Below, piece by piece: positions 12,193-12,259 of a stretch of DNA of 12,259 nt. The translations under genes were made by a program, and so were the position numbers. The notes under the pieces were generated by a model. That model saw only the letters and a list, made by a program, of their open reading frames with translations. It searched no databases and was not told where the DNA came from. The stretch spans positions 314,490 through 326,748 of the forward strand of contig MU646484.1 of assembly GCA_026770585.1 (NCBI GenBank), given 5' to 3'. Numbering within the stretch: the first letter of the stretch is position 1; each line of letters begins with the position of its first letter. The DNA is from Baffinella frigidus. Its lineage: Eukaryota > Cryptophyceae > Cryptomonadales > Baffinellaceae.

Positions 12193-12259
12193 AGTTAGGG
12201 CTTAGGGTTTGGGGTTTGGGGTTTGGATTTTGGGGTTTGGGGTTTGGGGTGTGGGGGTT
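12193..12259. repeat. TTTGGGG/TTTAGGG block at the window end
   Basis: One TTAGGGCTTAGGG start, then GTTTGGG and TTTTGGGG variants to the window edge. It is the fifth sizeable TTTAGGG-type block and lies against the acceptor side of the 12058-12189 exon. Confidence 0.9.

Overview
This window looks like repeat-rich nuclear DNA from a eukaryote, probably a microbial alga or alveolate-type protist. Four things support that. Interstitial TTTAGGG/CCCTAAA blocks occur, including eight perfect tandem heptamers at 7054-7109; this is the telomere repeat of plants, many green algae, chromerids and some relatives. Spliceosomal signals such as AG|GTGAGT, GTATGT and polypyrimidine-CAG flank short open segments. 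A C2H2 zinc finger and ankyrin repeats are present. No bacterial operon structure or ribosome binding sites are seen. The species cannot be fixed from the sequence. Telomere-like blocks in both orientations suggest subtelomeric or rearranged chromosome-end DNA. No rRNA, tRNA or CRISPR was found.

Layout. 1-1530: a minisatellite, a possible first exon on the minus strand, a single C2H2 zinc-finger exon and an ankyrin-repeat gene broken by two frame changes. 1548-2970: a tandem repeat and a cluster of short hairpin elements with terminal inverted repeats (TIRs). 3038-5813: short tandem arrays, telomere-like DNA, two copies of one TIR element in opposite orientation, another TIR element with an internal hairpin, and a possible minus-strand exon pair. 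5784-7109: an unassigned ORF, direct repeats and the cleanest telomere block. 7330-8880: long repeat arrays interrupted by two hairpin elements, one with a recognisable target duplication and an unoccupied paralogous site. 8899-9337: a minus-strand exon with a strong donor, next to a decayed copy. 9388-10680: an array carrying repeated exon-like cassettes, interrupted by a hairpin with 65-bp perfectly matching arms. 10703-11297: a TIR element, a possible terminal exon and the second copy of the 144-bp element. 11391-12259: telomere-like DNA, microsatellites and three related minus-strand exon copies, two of them decayed.

No intact gene can be drawn across the window, so no pathway can be inferred. 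The main theme is turnover: exons copied in tandem and then disabled by frameshift, nonsense mutation, donor loss, deletion or microsatellite growth, among small hairpin elements that share a recurring 11-base motif, CCTAC(C/G)GTAGG. All exon calls except the zinc finger and ankyrin repeats rest on splice-like signals and peptide composition, and are tentative.
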